Positions 53,201-62,481 of a DNA stretch of 64,000 bases are shown in pieces. Numbering within the stretch: position 1 is the first letter of the stretch; every line of letters begins with the position of its first letter. The position numbers and the translations under genes are program-made. The stretch spans positions 186,001-250,000 of the forward strand of contig NZ_JAJAVF010000001.1 in NCBI RefSeq assembly GCF_020531845.1, written 5' to 3'. The notes below the pieces were generated by a model. The model did no database searches. It saw nothing but the letters and a program-made list of their open reading frames with translations, and was not told where the DNA came from. The DNA comes from Methylobacillus methanolivorans. GTDB taxonomy: Bacteria > Pseudomonadota > Gammaproteobacteria > Burkholderiales > Methylophilaceae.

Positions 53201-54452
53201 ACAAGCTTGGCTCAACCATGTCCTCAATGCCCTGACACCCCAGCAAGCCAATCAGCAGGTCGCCAGCAAACAGGCCGCAGTGGCAACAACTGCAGACGAT
53301 ACCCTGCCTGAAGATGCTGCGCCTGCAACAGCCTCCAGCTATTCGCGCCAACATCCCTTCCATTCAAAACTAGTGATGAATAATTGCCTGAATGCCGAAG
53401 GTTCAGAAAAGGAAGTCCGGCAATTTGGCTTTGACCTGAGCAACAGCGATTTCACCTACGAGGCAGGTGATGCACTGGGCGTCTGGCCGACCAATGCCCC
53501 ACAGCTGGTAGGCGATATATTGGCCGCATTGCAACTGAATCCCGCGACCAAGGTAGAGGTCAAGGATCACGGCAGCATGCCCCTGGTGGAAGCCCTATCC
53601 CACCATGTCGACATTACCCGCATTACTCCGGAACTACTGCAGTTTATCAGCGCCCGCTCAAAAAGCGCGGCACTGGGCAGCTTGCTTGACGATGCCCACA
53701 AAGCAGAACTCAAGCAATGGCTGTGGGGTAAACAGTTTCTCGATCTGGTGGAAGCTTACCCAGTCAAGGCAGAGGCCAACGAATGGCTGGCCATATTGAA
53801 GCGCTTGCAACCACGGCTCTACTCCATCTCATCCAGCCCCAAGCATACGCCTAACCAAGTGCAGCTCACCGTATCCGTGGTGCGATATGGCAGCCAGCAG
53901 GCACCCCGTGGTGGTGTTTGCTCGACCTTCCTCGCAGACCGTGCTGCCAATGGCTCCGTACCCATTTTCCTGCAAAAATCCGCCCATTTCCGCCCACCAA
54001 AAAATCCTGATACACCTCTGATCATGGTTGGCCCGGGTACTGGCATTGCGCCATTTCGTGCCTTCCTGCAAGAACGTCAAACGATAGGTGCCACCGGCAA
54101 AAACTGGCTCTTCTTCGGCGAGCAACATGCAGCTACCGACTTCTATTACCAAGACGAATTGCATCACATGCAGCAATCCGGCTTCTTGCGACTAGACACC
54201 GCCTTCTCTCGCGATCAGGCTGAGAAAATCTACGTACAACATCGCATGCTGGAGCATGGTGCAGAGTTATGGCAATGGCTGGAGCAAGGCGCACATTTCT
54301 GCGTTTGCGGCGATGCCAGCCGCATGGCGAAGGATGTCGATGCCGCCCTTAAGCACATCGTGCAGACCCATGGCAACATGAGCGCAGAAGCCGCAGCGCA
54401 ATATGTCAGCCAAATGGCGCAGGACAAGCGCTATGTACGGGATGTGTATTAA
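50292..54452 (+). CDS. nasA: Assimilatory nitrate reductase fused to CysJ-like diflavin reductase
   Basis: The 1386-residue protein joins two enzymes. Residues 1 to ~715 form a molybdopterin nitrate reductase: 4Fe-4S ligands Cys10, Cys13, Cys17 and Cys45, and Mo ligand Cys138 in NSRLCMAS. After a Ser/Thr/Asp-rich linker (~718-745) comes a CysJ-like part. It contains a helical segment, FMN-flavodoxin (from ~839, SQTGNAES), FAD domain (RLYSISSS near 1175) and NADPH domain (GPGTGIAPFRAF near 1247), ending DVY. Electrons can thus flow from NADPH through FAD/FMN to Mo within one chain, replacing a separate NasC/NasB partner. At the junction Met748 (52533) has AAGGAA six bases upstream. Similar fusions are annotated in Pseudomonas. 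Confidence 0.94.
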   Translation: MATTKVKSVCPYCGVGCGIVMEVQDQRIIKVVGDKEHPTNFGRLCTKGNTCAQAITESGRLEQAFMRQDRQQEPARTDMQVAIKETARRLRDILDTHGPDSIALYVSGQMSIESQYLANKLIKGYIGSNNIESNSRLCMASAGSGYKLSLGSDGPPGSYQDFDQADVFFVIGANMADCHPILFLRMMDRVKAGAKLIVVDPRRNATADKADLFMQIRPGTDLALLNGLLYLLQKNGHTDPDFMAEFTEGWEAMPTFLEDYTPEKVAEITGLTTSDIRQAADWIGQAKNWMSCWTMGLNQSTHGTWHTNAICNLHLATGAICRPGSGPFSLTGQPNAMGGREMGYMGPGLPGQRSVLVEQDRAFIEQLWGIPAGTLHTRSAGGTIAMFEQMKEGKIKACWIICTNPVASVANRQNVIDALKKAELVITQDAYLDTETNRYADILLPGALWAEAEGVMINSERNMTLMQQAVPPPGNAMPDWEIIARIACEMGYSDGFSYTSAAEVFDEIRQVSNSKTGYDIRGVSHQRLRDTSLQWPCPHDSDTDRHPMRYINDGVSQSLKQQADGSTPRIAFATESGKAMFFARPYLPPADMPNEAFPLVLNTGRLQHQWHTMTKTGKIPTLNKLNPSPFVEIHPEDAIALGIQDKDHVEIRSQRGRAVLPAIVTPRVLHGNCFAPFHWNDVFGDDLAINAVTSDAIDPLSQQPEFKFSAVALAKVAKAVFPASSDNTTSDTSADIPPGTSNKKEIVMKDIDALAALLGLDQTPALTLTAEEQRYMQGYITGLRSEPSRQAGGVPTIPATAPLQAEKRTLIDGILAGMFARTWINTDKATTDIPAIAQPKLSILWASQTGNAESFAGKCAEQLRATGWDVSLHSMDESKPALLVQTTHVLLLASTFGDGDPPDNAAQFWSALQAEQIDLSTLHYAVLAFGDSNYDQFCGFGRKLDERLVALGAKPLTARVDCEPEYKEPAQAWLNHVLNALTPQQANQQVASKQAAVATTADDTLPEDAAPATASSYSRQHPFHSKLVMNNCLNAEGSEKEVRQFGFDLSNSDFTYEAGDALGVWPTNAPQLVGDILAALQLNPATKVEVKDHGSMPLVEALSHHVDITRITPELLQFISARSKSAALGSLLDDAHKAELKQWLWGKQFLDLVEAYPVKAEANEWLAILKRLQPRLYSISSSPKHTPNQVQLTVSVVRYGSQQAPRGGVCSTFLADRAANGSVPIFLQKSAHFRPPKNPDTPLIMVGPGTGIAPFRAFLQERQTIGATGKNWLFFGEQHAATDFYYQDELHHMQQSGFLRLDTAFSRDQAEKIYVQHRMLEHGAELWQWLEQGAHFCVCGDASRMAKDVDAALKHIVQTHGNMSAEAAAQYVSQMAQDKRYVRDVY

Positions 54453-54512
54453 CAGCCAGTACTGATGTTGGAAAATGTCGTGACCAGCTACTGGCTGCGC
54501 TAGTCACGACAT
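54453..54512 (+). other. Interleaved inverted repeats after nas gene
   Basis: Arm 1 (54453-54461, CAGCCAGTA) pairs with 54489-54497, and arm 2 (54475-54484, ATGTCGTGAC) pairs with 54503-54512. The order 1-2-1'-2' permits either of two hairpins or a pseudoknot. It starts right after the stop codon, so it may end or stabilise the transcript. The rest of the gap to 54668 shows nothing else. Confidence 0.6.
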
Positions 54513-54668
54513 CCTCGCCCCACTATCAAGACGCTTGCCTCCCGGCAAATACTGCGATTACCCCACTCACACCCTTCACTTAGAGGAACCATCCACCCTG
54601 CGTGCATGTCACTCCTGACAATGGCACAATGGCGCCTAACAAAAAATGACAATCAAGGAGATCGTGAC

Positions 54669-54950
54669 ATGAAACAGGTACTGCTATTGATTGGCCTGGC
54701 CAGCATGCTGAGCCTGCCGGCACAGGCCGAGGACCAAAATGATCCTCAACAAGCCACCACTTCCAGCGGTGAGCGCATCATCCTGAATGATGATGGTAGT
54801 TGGCGCTATGCCGATCAGGATGCTCCCCAACCCAGTGGATCAGCCAAGGATTGTCCACCAGGCTCACAGGGTGGGTGGTTTGGCACCCGTTGCATCCGCC
54901 CTGGCGACAAGGATTTCAACCGTGGTTCACTGAGTGGCAAGGGTCGTTAA
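54669..54950 (+). CDS. Small exported protein with C-terminal GDKDFNRGS motif (copy 2)
   Basis: The 93-residue protein starts at ATG 54669, with AAGGAG at 54655-54660; the upstream ATG at 54606 would put residues before the signal peptide. The signal peptide (about 1-19, ending PAQAED) precedes SGERIILNDDGSWRYAD and a C-terminal CPPGSQGG ... RCIRPGDKDFNRGS, ending LSGKGR. It is the paralog of 30771-31079. The conserved cysteine pair and basic C-terminus are under clear constraint. Function unknown. Confidence 0.82.
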   Translation: MKQVLLLIGLASMLSLPAQAEDQNDPQQATTSSGERIILNDDGSWRYADQDAPQPSGSAKDCPPGSQGGWFGTRCIRPGDKDFNRGSLSGKGR

Positions 54951-54969
54951 GCCAAGCGTATTCTGACCA

Positions 54970-55644
54970 CTATAACAACCCACGTTCGGCAAATGACAAC
55001 ACCAGGTTTCCCGCTACGATAAAGTGGTCAAGCACACGAATATCCACCAGGTTAAGTGCGGCTTTCAACGCCTCGGTCAATGCTTCATCTGCCTGGCTGG
55101 GTTCGGGCACACCCGAGGGGTGATTGTGGGCAAAAATGACTGCCGCAGCATTGTGGTGCAAGCTGCGCTTGACTATTTCACGTGGGTAAACCGAGGTCTG
55201 CGTCAATGTGCCACTGAACAACTCCTCCACAGCCAGAACCCGGTGCTGCGCATCCAGGAAAATCACCATAAATACCTCGCGAGGCAAGGCGCCGATCTTC
55301 AAGCTGAGGTATTGGCGCACAGCTTGCGGCGAAGTGAGGATATCGCGCTGCTGCATCTGCTCCAGTAAGGCCCGCCGGCTCATCTCGAAAATGGCCTGCA
55401 ACTGCACGAACTTGCTCTCTCCCATGCCATGCACTTGGCAAATCTCTTCAATACTTGCGGCGAAAATGCCATTAAGGCTGGAGAACCGTGTCAACAAATC
55501 ACGCGCCAGGTCTACCGCGCTCTTCCCAGTCACGCCAGTACGCAAGAAAATGGCCAGCAATTCGGCATCTGAAAGTGCCATAGCACCTCCCGCCAGTAGC
55601 TTCTCACGAGGCCGCTCGCCCTCGGGCCAATCAGTAATCGCCAC
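54970..55644 (-). CDS. radC: RadC family JAMM/MPN+ protein
   Basis: The 224-residue protein has a helix-hairpin-helix-like N-terminal half and a C-terminal MPN+ domain with the JAMM metal motif [14 protein letters not shown] and an upstream Glu. The family is widespread and was wrongly linked to RecA-dependent repair; its real role is not settled. It is divergent from coaBC by 68 bp, the conserved radC-coaBC-dut-rpmBG neighbourhood of proteobacteria. Confidence 0.93.
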   Translation of the reverse strand: MAITDWPEGERPREKLLAGGAMALSDAELLAIFLRTGVTGKSAVDLARDLLTRFSSLNGIFAASIEEICQVHGMGESKFVQLQAIFEMSRRALLEQMQQRDILTSPQAVRQYLSLKIGALPREVFMVIFLDAQHRVLAVEELFSGTLTQTSVYPREIVKRSLHHNAAAVIFAHNHPSGVPEPSQADEALTEALKAALNLVDIRVLDHFIVAGNLVLSFAERGLL

Positions 55645-55712
55645 GGTTCAGCCTTTCATATAAAATCAAGCAACTCCATACGCGGTATGCGCGCGCCTGC
55701 CACTTACTACTG

Positions 55713-56912
55713 ATGAGCCATTATTCCATAAAAAAACTCTTGCTCGGCATCACTGGTGGCATTGCCGCCTACAAATCCGCAGAGCTGGTCAGGTTACTGG
55801 TCAAGCAAGACATCGAAGTGCAGGTCGCCATGACCCACGCCGCCACGCAATTTGTCACCCCCATGACTTTTCAGGCACTCTCCGGCAAGCCTGTCTATAC
55901 TGATTTATGGCAGCCGGATGCTGGCAATGGCATGGCCCACATTGATCTATCGCGCCAGGTGGATGCCATTCTTGTCGCCCCCGCCAGTGCTGACTTCTTG
56001 GCCAAACTGGTACACGGCGCTGCCGATGATCTGCTCTCCACGCTATGCCTCGCACGCAACTGCAAGCTGCTCGTTGCACCGGCCATGAACCAACAAATGT
56101 GGCACCACCCAGCGACACAGCGCAATATCCGGCAGTTGCAGCATGATGGCGTCAGCCTGTTGGGCCCAGCCAGCGGATCACAAGCCTGTGGTGAAACCGG
56201 CCCAGGCCGTATGCTTGAACCAGAGGAATTGGTTGAACGACTATTGGCAAGCACTCAGCCCAAGCTGTTCGCTGGCAAGCGCATGCTCATCACGGCTGGC
56301 CCCACCCATGAAGCCATCGACCCGGTGCGCAGCATTACCAACCACAGTTCAGGCAAGATGGGCTACAGCATCGCGCAAGCCGCTATCGCCATGGGAGCCG
56401 ATGTTACGCTGGTCAGCGGCCCGGTCTCGCTAGCCCCCCCTACAGGCGCTCGCACTATTCAGGTCACGAGCGCTCAGGAAATGCTCGCTGTGGTTGAGAG
56501 TAACCTCAGCGGTCAGGATATCTTTATCTCAGTCGCAGCCGTCGCAGATTATCGACCAGCCCAGGCCAGCCAGCACAAGATCAAGAAAAGCACAGCACCA
56601 CTGACTATCACACTGGAAGCCAACCCAGATATTCTCGCCACTGTTGCTGCACAACCCGATGCGCCCTTCTGTGTAGGGTTTGCGGCAGAGAGCGAGAATC
56701 TGCTGCAATATGCTGAGGAAAAGCGCCGCAGAAAAAATCTGCCGCTGATCGCCGCCAATATTGCCAGCGAAGCTTTAGGGCAAGATCACAGCAGCCTGGT
56801 ATTGCTTGATGACGCAGGCACACACACCCTGCCACAAGCCCCCAAACTCACTTTGGCACGTGGCCTGCTGCACCATATTGCTGCGATGCTGGATCAACAG
56901 CAGGTTGCATAA
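55713..56912 (+). CDS. coaBC: Phosphopantothenoylcysteine synthetase/decarboxylase
   Basis: The 399-residue bifunctional enzyme makes 4'-phosphopantetheine for coenzyme A. The N-terminal FMN decarboxylase (CoaC) has [26 protein letters not shown], and [12 protein letters not shown]. The C-terminal ligase (CoaB) has [14 protein letters not shown], the SSGKMG motif and the KIKKS lysine region. dut follows 37 bp later on the same strand. Confidence 0.96.
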   Translation: MSHYSIKKLLLGITGGIAAYKSAELVRLLVKQDIEVQVAMTHAATQFVTPMTFQALSGKPVYTDLWQPDAGNGMAHIDLSRQVDAILVAPASADFLAKLVHGAADDLLSTLCLARNCKLLVAPAMNQQMWHHPATQRNIRQLQHDGVSLLGPASGSQACGETGPGRMLEPEELVERLLASTQPKLFAGKRMLITAGPTHEAIDPVRSITNHSSGKMGYSIAQAAIAMGADVTLVSGPVSLAPPTGARTIQVTSAQEMLAVVESNLSGQDIFISVAAVADYRPAQASQHKIKKSTAPLTITLEANPDILATVAAQPDAPFCVGFAAESENLLQYAEEKRRRKNLPLIAANIASEALGQDHSSLVLLDDAGTHTLPQAPKLTLARGLLHHIAAMLDQQQVA

Positions 56913-56949
56913 ACCACGCCCAGAACAACCCAACCAAGAAAGTACACTC

Positions 56950-57402
56950 ATGAGCCTCAAGATAGACGTCAAAATACTGGATAGCCGCTTGCAACATATG
57001 TTACCCAGCTATGCGACGCCAGGCTCCGCAGGCCTGGACCTGCGTGCCTGCATAGAACACACGCAAACCCTGGCACCAGGCGAGACGATCATGATCCCTA
57101 CCGGCATGGCCATTCACCTTGCCGACCCAGACTATGCTGCCTTAATATTGCCCCGCTCTGGCTTGGGCCACAAACACGGTATCGTCCTGGGCAATCTGGT
57201 CGGCTTGATCGACTCCGATTATCAAGGTCAGCTCCTGGTCTCATGCTGGAACCGTGGTAAAGAAAGCTTCCTGCTCAACCCGATGGAACGTATCGCTCAA
57301 CTGGTCATTGTCCCCGTCATACAGGCAAGCTTCAATATCGTCGAGGATTTTGCCGCCAGTGAGCGCGGCACAGGTGGATTCGGCAGTACCGGCACTCAGT
57401 AA
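56950..57402 (+). CDS. dut: Deoxyuridine 5'-triphosphate nucleotidohydrolase
   Basis: The gene encodes 150 residues from ATG 56950 ([11 protein letters not shown]); the frame is open upstream into coaBC but without homology. The five trimeric dUTPase motifs are present, including [30 protein letters not shown], and [11 protein letters not shown] at the C-terminus. It hydrolyses dUTP to dUMP, keeping uracil out of DNA and feeding dTMP synthesis. Confidence 0.96.
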   Translation: MSLKIDVKILDSRLQHMLPSYATPGSAGLDLRACIEHTQTLAPGETIMIPTGMAIHLADPDYAALILPRSGLGHKHGIVLGNLVGLIDSDYQGQLLVSCWNRGKESFLLNPMERIAQLVIVPVIQASFNIVEDFAASERGTGGFGSTGTQ

Positions 57403-57429
57403 GTTTCTAACAAAAATCTTTGAATCCAC

Positions 57430-57459
57430 TTGAAAAGAATTGGTTTTTCATGGTATAAA
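57430..57459 (+). promoter_or_regulatory. Sigma-70 promoter of rpmBG
   Basis: TTGAAA and TATAAA are separated by 18 bp, ending 29 bp before the rpmB ATG. The match is good for a housekeeping promoter; position relative to the ribosomal genes supports it. Confidence 0.6.
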
Positions 57460-57488
57460 TGCGGTCTTTTCGAATTTCGGAGTCCGCC

Positions 57489-57725
57489 ATGGCACGCGTA
57501 TGTCAGGTAACCGGCAAAAAGCCGATGGTTGGGAATAATGTTTCCCACGCAAACAACAAGACCAAGCGTCGTTTCCTTCCTAACCTGCAAAACCGCAAGT
57601 TCTGGGTTGAGAGCGAAAACCGCTGGGTTAGCCTACGTATCACCAATGCTGCTCTGCGCACTATCGACAAGAATGGTATCGATGCTGTTCTGGCTGATCT
57701 GCGCGCCAGCGGCGAAAAGATCTAA
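57489..57725 (+). CDS. rpmB: 50S ribosomal protein L28
   Basis: The 78-residue protein starts at ATG 57489 ([17 protein letters not shown]). The upstream ATG at 57459 is rejected because it overlaps the promoter. It contains [15 protein letters not shown] and the typical [16 protein letters not shown]. Only one cysteine is present, so it is the zinc-free form. rpmG follows after 10 bp. Confidence 0.96.
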   Translation: MARVCQVTGKKPMVGNNVSHANNKTKRRFLPNLQNRKFWVESENRWVSLRITNAALRTIDKNGIDAVLADLRASGEKI

Positions 57726-57735
57726 GGACTGAATC

Positions 57736-57891
57736 ATGCGTGAAAAAATCAAACTGGAATCCAGCGCAGGTACTGGTCACTTCTACACCACGACCAAGAA
57801 CAAGCGCACCATGCCAGAAAAGATGGAGATCAAGAAGTTTGATCCCGTTGCTCGTAAGCATGTCCTGTATAAGGAAACCAAACTGAAGTAA
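57736..57891 (+). CDS. rpmG: 50S ribosomal protein L33
   Basis: This 51-residue protein ([20 protein letters not shown] ... ending YKETKLK) is a clear L33. It has no cysteines and so belongs to the zinc-independent class. It is the second gene of the rpmBG operon, and a strong terminator follows. Confidence 0.95.
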   Translation: MREKIKLESSAGTGHFYTTTKNKRTMPEKMEIKKFDPVARKHVLYKETKLK

Positions 57892-57911
57892 TTCATTCAG
57901 CATTGGTAGAC

Positions 57912-57939
57912 AAAAAAGCCCGCAACTGCGGGCTTTTTT
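57912..57939. terminator. Terminator of rpmBG
   Basis: A 7-bp stem (AGCCCGC / GCGGGCT) with a 4-base loop is followed by a T-run, and preceded by an A-run, so it can act in both directions between rpmG and the convergent mscS. Confidence 0.92.
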
Positions 57940-58032
57940 ATTGACTGAAATTTGTGTATTACCAGAACAAGGGTATTTCTAATCTAAATATAAGCATTTA
58001 AGCTTGTGGCTCACCACAATGCTCAACTATGA

Positions 58033-59334
58033 CTAATTCGCCCCATTGAATGCATGATTAGCATCCTCTGAGGTAACTCCATGACCAAATACATGCACCT
58101 CGCGTTGCGGGAATGGAATGGAAATACCACGAGCCTTGAACTCATCCCATAAATTGAGGTACACGGTGGAGGGAATATCCCCTGCGCCATTCTCAGGATC
58201 GGGCACCCATACAGTGAGGTTAAGGTCGATACCACTCTCCCCAAAGCCGACTAGCTTGGCATCTGGCGCTGGCTCCTTCATCACGCGAGGATGACGGCCT
58301 GCGACCTCCTTCATTAGCTCCAACGTCGCCCTCAGGTCAGTGTCATATCCCACCTGGATAGGTAAGGCAATTTTCACCCGCCTGCGTGTCGCCGTATGAT
58401 TAACCACGGCACTAGTAATCAAGGTCTCATTGGGAATAATCACATCAGTGCCATCCAGCTGGCGCAATACCATATACCTAGAGCGTAACTCCTGCACACT
58501 ACCGTAATAGGAGCCGATAGTAACAAAATCCCCCAGGCTCATTGATTCATCAAGCAGGATGATAAAACCACTGACATAGTTACTGGCAATTTTCTGCAAG
58601 CCAAAGCCCAAACCCACGCCCAGGGCGCCGCCAAATACAGACAGCAAGGTGATATCCAGCCCGACCGCAGATAACGCCACCAGAACGGCAATAAACACGA
58701 AAGCAATGCGGATCACCTTATTGATCACCACACGCATATTGATGTTGATATTGGTCGCCTGCATCAACTTGTTTTCGATCAGGCGACTCAACCACAAGGC
58801 GATAAATACAGTGACCAGCACAGTAAACAAGCCTTGTATCACCAACCAGAGACTGACCGCACTCTTGCCGATGTTAAAGCGCACGCTATCCAGCGCCGCA
58901 ATAATGTCGGGCAATAAGCCAGTCACATGTAGCACCAGGATCAGCCAGACCACCGTGGAAAATACATTTTCGGTCGCCCTTAGCCACCCACTGGGGGAGA
59001 AGACATACCGCAATACATAGACAGCCAGGCGAATCACCGCCATCGCAATCAATAGCCTGGAAGCAAGTTCCAACAAGTTGGCGTTATACCAATGACTGAT
59101 CACCAACTGCCCCAACCACACCATCAATAAAGACGAAATCGGGAACAAGACACGCGTTAATCCTTCGATCGCCGCCTGATGCACATTGCTGCTGGCAAGC
59201 CTGGCGCGCTGCAGGCTGTTGATAGACCAAGCAATCAGCAAGCTACCCAGAATAATACCGACCTGCCATAGCATAGCCGCCGAGGAGAAATCATCAACCA
59301 GCTCTTGCCAGACCGTGAATATCGTATTGTTCAT
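58033..59334 (-). CDS. MscS-family mechanosensitive channel
   Basis: The 433-residue protein has about five to six membrane segments. The pore helix and beta domain are typical of MscS: GGALGVGLGFGLQKIASNYVSG (two adjoining halves), then GDFVTIGSYYGSVQEL and VIIPNETLITSAVVN. It is longer than E. coli MscS (286) because of extra N-terminal membrane helices, like the YbdG/MscM-type members. It protects against osmotic downshock. The start overlaps the mgtE end by four bases (ATGA), so they are co-transcribed. Confidence 0.92.
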   Translation of the reverse strand: MNNTIFTVWQELVDDFSSAAMLWQVGIILGSLLIAWSINSLQRARLASSNVHQAAIEGLTRVLFPISSLLMVWLGQLVISHWYNANLLELASRLLIAMAVIRLAVYVLRYVFSPSGWLRATENVFSTVVWLILVLHVTGLLPDIIAALDSVRFNIGKSAVSLWLVIQGLFTVLVTVFIALWLSRLIENKLMQATNININMRVVINKVIRIAFVFIAVLVALSAVGLDITLLSVFGGALGVGLGFGLQKIASNYVSGFIILLDESMSLGDFVTIGSYYGSVQELRSRYMVLRQLDGTDVIIPNETLITSAVVNHTATRRRVKIALPIQVGYDTDLRATLELMKEVAGRHPRVMKEPAPDAKLVGFGESGIDLNLTVWVPDPENGAGDIPSTVYLNLWDEFKARGISIPFPQREVHVFGHGVTSEDANHAFNGAN

Positions 59335-60770
59335 AGTAGGAAAATCGTCGCCAACCCGAGGAAAATAAAGAATCCGCCACTATCTGTAACTGCCGTAATC
59401 AGCACACTGGAACCCACCGCAGGATCTCGATTGAATTTTGTCGTCATTACCAGTGGAATCATGACGCCCATCACTGCTGCCAGCAACAAGTTCAATGTCA
59501 TCGCCGCGGTCATCACGACTCCCAAGGCAATACTGCCATACAGCAGATAAGCAAGAATCCCCAACACACTCCCCCAGATCAGGCCATTCAATAGACCAAC
59601 ACCAGTTTCCTTGATGAGTAGCGACTTGGTGTTGTGTCCAGCAATTTGCCCAAGCGCCAAGCCACGCACGATCATGGTCGTCGTTTGGTTACCTGAATTG
59701 CCGCCTATACCTGCCACAATCGGCATCAAGGCGGCCAGCGCCACGATCTTCTCAATCGAGCCTTCAAACAAGCCAATGACGCGGGAGGCAACGAATGCCG
59801 TCACCAAGTTAATGGCCAGCCACATCCAGCGGTTTTGGACTGACTTCCATACCGATGCAAAGATATCTTCTTCTTCACGCAGACCTGCCATGGACAGCAT
59901 ATCGCTCTCCGCCTCCTCGCGGATGTAGTCCATCACCGTATCCACCGTCAGACGACCGACCAGGCGATTATTGTCATCCACCACTGGAGCCGTTACCAAG
60001 TCATACCGCTCGAAGGCCTTGGCCGCCTCATCAGCTTTATCTTCCGGGTGAAACACCACAGCATCATCCGCCATGACATCGGCCACTCCGGAATCCAGGT
60101 CATTGACGACCAAGCGCTTCAAGGGCAGTACGCCACGCAATACATCATTGCGGTCAACGACAAATAACTTATCAGTATGATCTGGCAAGCTACCGATACG
60201 CCGCAAGTAGCGCAAAGCCACTTCAAGACTGATGTCTTCTCGAATCGTAATGATATCGAAGTCCATCAAGCCACCTACGGCATCATCGGAGTACGACAGC
60301 GCAGACTGCAAGCGCTCGCGATTACGGCTGTCCAGGCTTTCCAACAACTCCTGCAACACATCTTTGGGCAAGTCGGGAGCCAGGTCAGCCAGCTCGTCCG
60401 TATCCAGCTGTTCAGCAGCAGCGAGCAATTCGTCGCTGTCCATGTCTGCGATCAGCGTCTGACGCACCGCATCCGACACTTCGAGCAGGATTTCACCGTC
60501 ACGCTCGGCCTTGACCAGATCCCAGACATCCAGACGCTGCTCTAGTGGCAAGGCCTCCAAGATATAAGCTACGTCGGCAGGATGTAGGCTATCCAGCTTC
60601 TTTTGCAACTCTGCCAGGTTCTGCCTGTGCACCAGTGTCTGCACTAACTCCTGCTTGGGCATTTCCTGCTTATGCACCAACTCCTCAACCAGACGGTGCT
60701 TGTTCAGCAGGGTAATCACCTGCTGCAGGCTCTCCTGCAAACTTTCCTTTGATTCCTGAATATCCGCCAT
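59331..60770 (-). CDS. mgtE: Magnesium transporter MgtE
   Basis: The 479-residue protein has the MgtE order: an N-terminal superhelical domain (about 30-150; LHPADVAYILEALP), two CBS domains (about 155-280), a plug helix, and five membrane helices. The selectivity segment PIVAGIGGNSGNQTTTMIVRG (two parts) is intact. It is a Mg2+-gated channel for Mg2+ uptake. It heads an operon with the mscS-type gene. I saw no M-box riboswitch upstream. Confidence 0.95.
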   Translation of the reverse strand: MADIQESKESLQESLQQVITLLNKHRLVEELVHKQEMPKQELVQTLVHRQNLAELQKKLDSLHPADVAYILEALPLEQRLDVWDLVKAERDGEILLEVSDAVRQTLIADMDSDELLAAAEQLDTDELADLAPDLPKDVLQELLESLDSRNRERLQSALSYSDDAVGGLMDFDIITIREDISLEVALRYLRRIGSLPDHTDKLFVVDRNDVLRGVLPLKRLVVNDLDSGVADVMADDAVVFHPEDKADEAAKAFERYDLVTAPVVDDNNRLVGRLTVDTVMDYIREEAESDMLSMAGLREEEDIFASVWKSVQNRWMWLAINLVTAFVASRVIGLFEGSIEKIVALAALMPIVAGIGGNSGNQTTTMIVRGLALGQIAGHNTKSLLIKETGVGLLNGLIWGSVLGILAYLLYGSIALGVVMTAAMTLNLLLAAVMGVMIPLVMTTKFNRDPAVGSSVLITAVTDSGGFFIFLGLATIFLL

Positions 60771-60804
60771 ATGCTTTTGAAACCTGTGCCAATATGTTGA
60801 GGAA

Positions 60805-60821
60805 AATGCCTGGCAGGCATT
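60805..60821. promoter_or_regulatory. 17-bp palindrome upstream of mgtE
   Basis: AATGCCT-GGC-AGGCATT is a perfect palindrome 34 bp upstream of the mgtE start. It may be an operator or a short hairpin in the leader. The AT-rich remainder of this 318-bp gap up to the rplQ terminator shows no gene I can support. Confidence 0.4.
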
Positions 60822-61040
60822 GGTTACCTTAAGAAATTATATATTCAGCATAAAGATCGCTTCAGCGAATACTAAACTATTTCTTGAAGTATCTTGGATG
60901 AGTGCAAGGTTTTTCTATGACTTGATATTTCACAAGAGAAAATCAAGCGTAAAACACCCAGCGATTACTCCTTTGTCTAGAACTGACCAGCAGATACTAC
61001 AGACTATATGAAGTAAATAAAGATCACGTATTTTGACAAT

Positions 61041-61069
61041 AAAAAAGCCGGTTAAAAACCGGCTTTTTT
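61041..61069. terminator. Terminator of the alpha ribosomal operon
   Basis: A perfect 13-bp repeat (AAAAAAGCCGGTT / AACCGGCTTTTTT) with a 3-base loop gives a GC stem with T-runs in both directions. It lies 20 bp past the rplQ stop. Confidence 0.93.
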
Positions 61070-61088
61070 ATGAATAACTACTGCTGAT

Positions 61089-61484
61089 TTATTCAGCTGC
61101 TACAACTTCACCATCTGTAGCCAATTCTGGGCGATCAACCAGTTCAACTAGCGCCATAGGTGCATTGTCACCTACACGGAAGCCGCACTTGAGGATACGC
61201 AGGTAACCACCGTTACGAGTTTGGTAACGAGGACCCAACTCATTGAACAGTTTGCCAACGATATCACGATCACGCAGGCGGCTGAATGCCAAACGGCGGT
61301 TAGCCAACGTTGCTTCCTTGCCCAGAGTGATCAAAGGCTCTGCAACACGACGCAGTTCCTTTGCCTTTGGCAAAGTTGTCTTGATGATTTCATGGCGCAG
61401 CAGAGAGTTAGCCATGTTACGCAACATAGCCTGACGATGGCTGCTGGTGCGGTTTAATTTACGATTGCTGTTGCGATGACGCAT
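61089..61484 (-). CDS. rplQ: 50S ribosomal protein L17
   Basis: The 131-residue protein begins [20 protein letters not shown], the L17 signature, and contains ETKNG-like [22 protein letters not shown] (two parts). It is the last gene of the operon, 10 bp after rpoA. Confidence 0.97.
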   Translation of the reverse strand: MRHRNSNRKLNRTSSHRQAMLRNMANSLLRHEIIKTTLPKAKELRRVAEPLITLGKEATLANRRLAFSRLRDRDIVGKLFNELGPRYQTRNGGYLRILKCGFRVGDNAPMALVELVDRPELATDGEVVAAE

Positions 61485-61494
61485 AGTGATTTCC

Positions 61495-62481
61495 TCACAC
61501 CTTTTCCAGGCCCGCAGGTGGCCAGTTTTCTAGTTTCATGCCCAATGTCAGGCCCTTGGAGGCCAGTACATCCTTAATCTCATTCAAAGATTTACGGCCT
61601 AGATTTGGTGCTTTCAACAGCTCATTTTCAGTACGCTGAATCAGGTCACCAATGTAATAAATATTTTCTGCCTTCAAGCAGTTTGCAGAGCGAACTGTTA
61701 ACTCCAGATCATCCACTGGACGTAACAGGATAGGATCAACTTGAGGTGTTTGCTTTACTTCAACTTCAGAAGGAGCACCTTCCAAATCAGCAAACACGGA
61801 AAGCTGTCCCATCAGGATACGTGCAGCATCACGGATAGCTTGCTCAGGCTCAACCACACCGTTGGTTTCAACGTCCATGATCAACTTATCCAAGTCAGTA
61901 CGCTGCTCAACACGAGCACTCTCAACTTGGTAACTTACCTTACTGATCGGGCTAAAAGAAGCATCTACTTGGATAAAACCAAGTACACGATCTTCATCTT
62001 CGCTCTTTTGACGTTGTGGCACAGGCTGATAACCACGGCCCATTTCAACCTTCACTTCAAGATTGAGCTTACCACCCTTAGTCAGATGAGCAATCACATG
62101 TTCAGGATTGGCAATTTCCGCATCATGACCTGTGTCAAAGTCACCTGCAGTTACCACACCCTCAACACTCTTGTTCAGTGTCAGCGTAGTTTCACTCTTG
62201 CTATTCAGCTTGAGTGCAACACCTTTGAGGTTCAGCAGGATATCTACCACGTCTTCCTGCACGCCATCCAGTGTAGAGTACTCATGCACTACACCATCAA
62301 TCTTGACTTCTGTAATAGCGAAGCCAGGAATGGAAGACAGCAATACTCGACGCAAGGCATTACCCAGCGTGTAACCAAAACCGCGCTCCATTGGCTCCAG
62401 TGTCACACGTGCACGCACGGGCGAAATCACCTCGACATCAACAACGCGTGGCTTCAAATATTCAGTCGGACTGTTTTGCAT
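61495..62481 (-). CDS. rpoA: RNA polymerase alpha subunit
   Basis: The 328-residue alpha subunit has an N-terminal assembly domain ([17 protein letters not shown], about 34-50) and a C-terminal UP-element/activator domain (about 245-320; [21 protein letters not shown] in two parts, then [13 protein letters not shown]). Length is normal. It follows rpsK directly, with only 81 bp between, leaving no room for rpsD. Confidence 0.98.
   Translation of the reverse strand: MQNSPTEYLKPRVVDVEVISPVRARVTLEPMERGFGYTLGNALRRVLLSSIPGFAITEVKIDGVVHEYSTLDGVQEDVVDILLNLKGVALKLNSKSETTLTLNKSVEGVVTAGDFDTGHDAEIANPEHVIAHLTKGGKLNLEVKVEMGRGYQPVPQRQKSEDEDRVLGFIQVDASFSPISKVSYQVESARVEQRTDLDKLIMDVETNGVVEPEQAIRDAARILMGQLSVFADLEGAPSEVEVKQTPQVDPILLRPVDDLELTVRSANCLKAENIYYIGDLIQRTENELLKAPNLGRKSLNEIKDVLASKGLTLGMKLENWPPAGLEKV

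Noticed and set aside
54970..55644. radC as a sign of a mobile element
   Set aside because: It sits in the conserved radC-coaBC-dut-rpmBG chromosomal neighbourhood and has no plasmid or phage genes beside it.
60820..61011. 63-residue open frame in the mgtE-rplQ gap
   Set aside because: AT-rich, no ribosome site, no homology recognised; likely non-coding.
60771..61040. Possible M-box Mg2+ riboswitch upstream of mgtE
   Set aside because: Apart from one short palindrome I found no series of conserved paired elements of the size needed.
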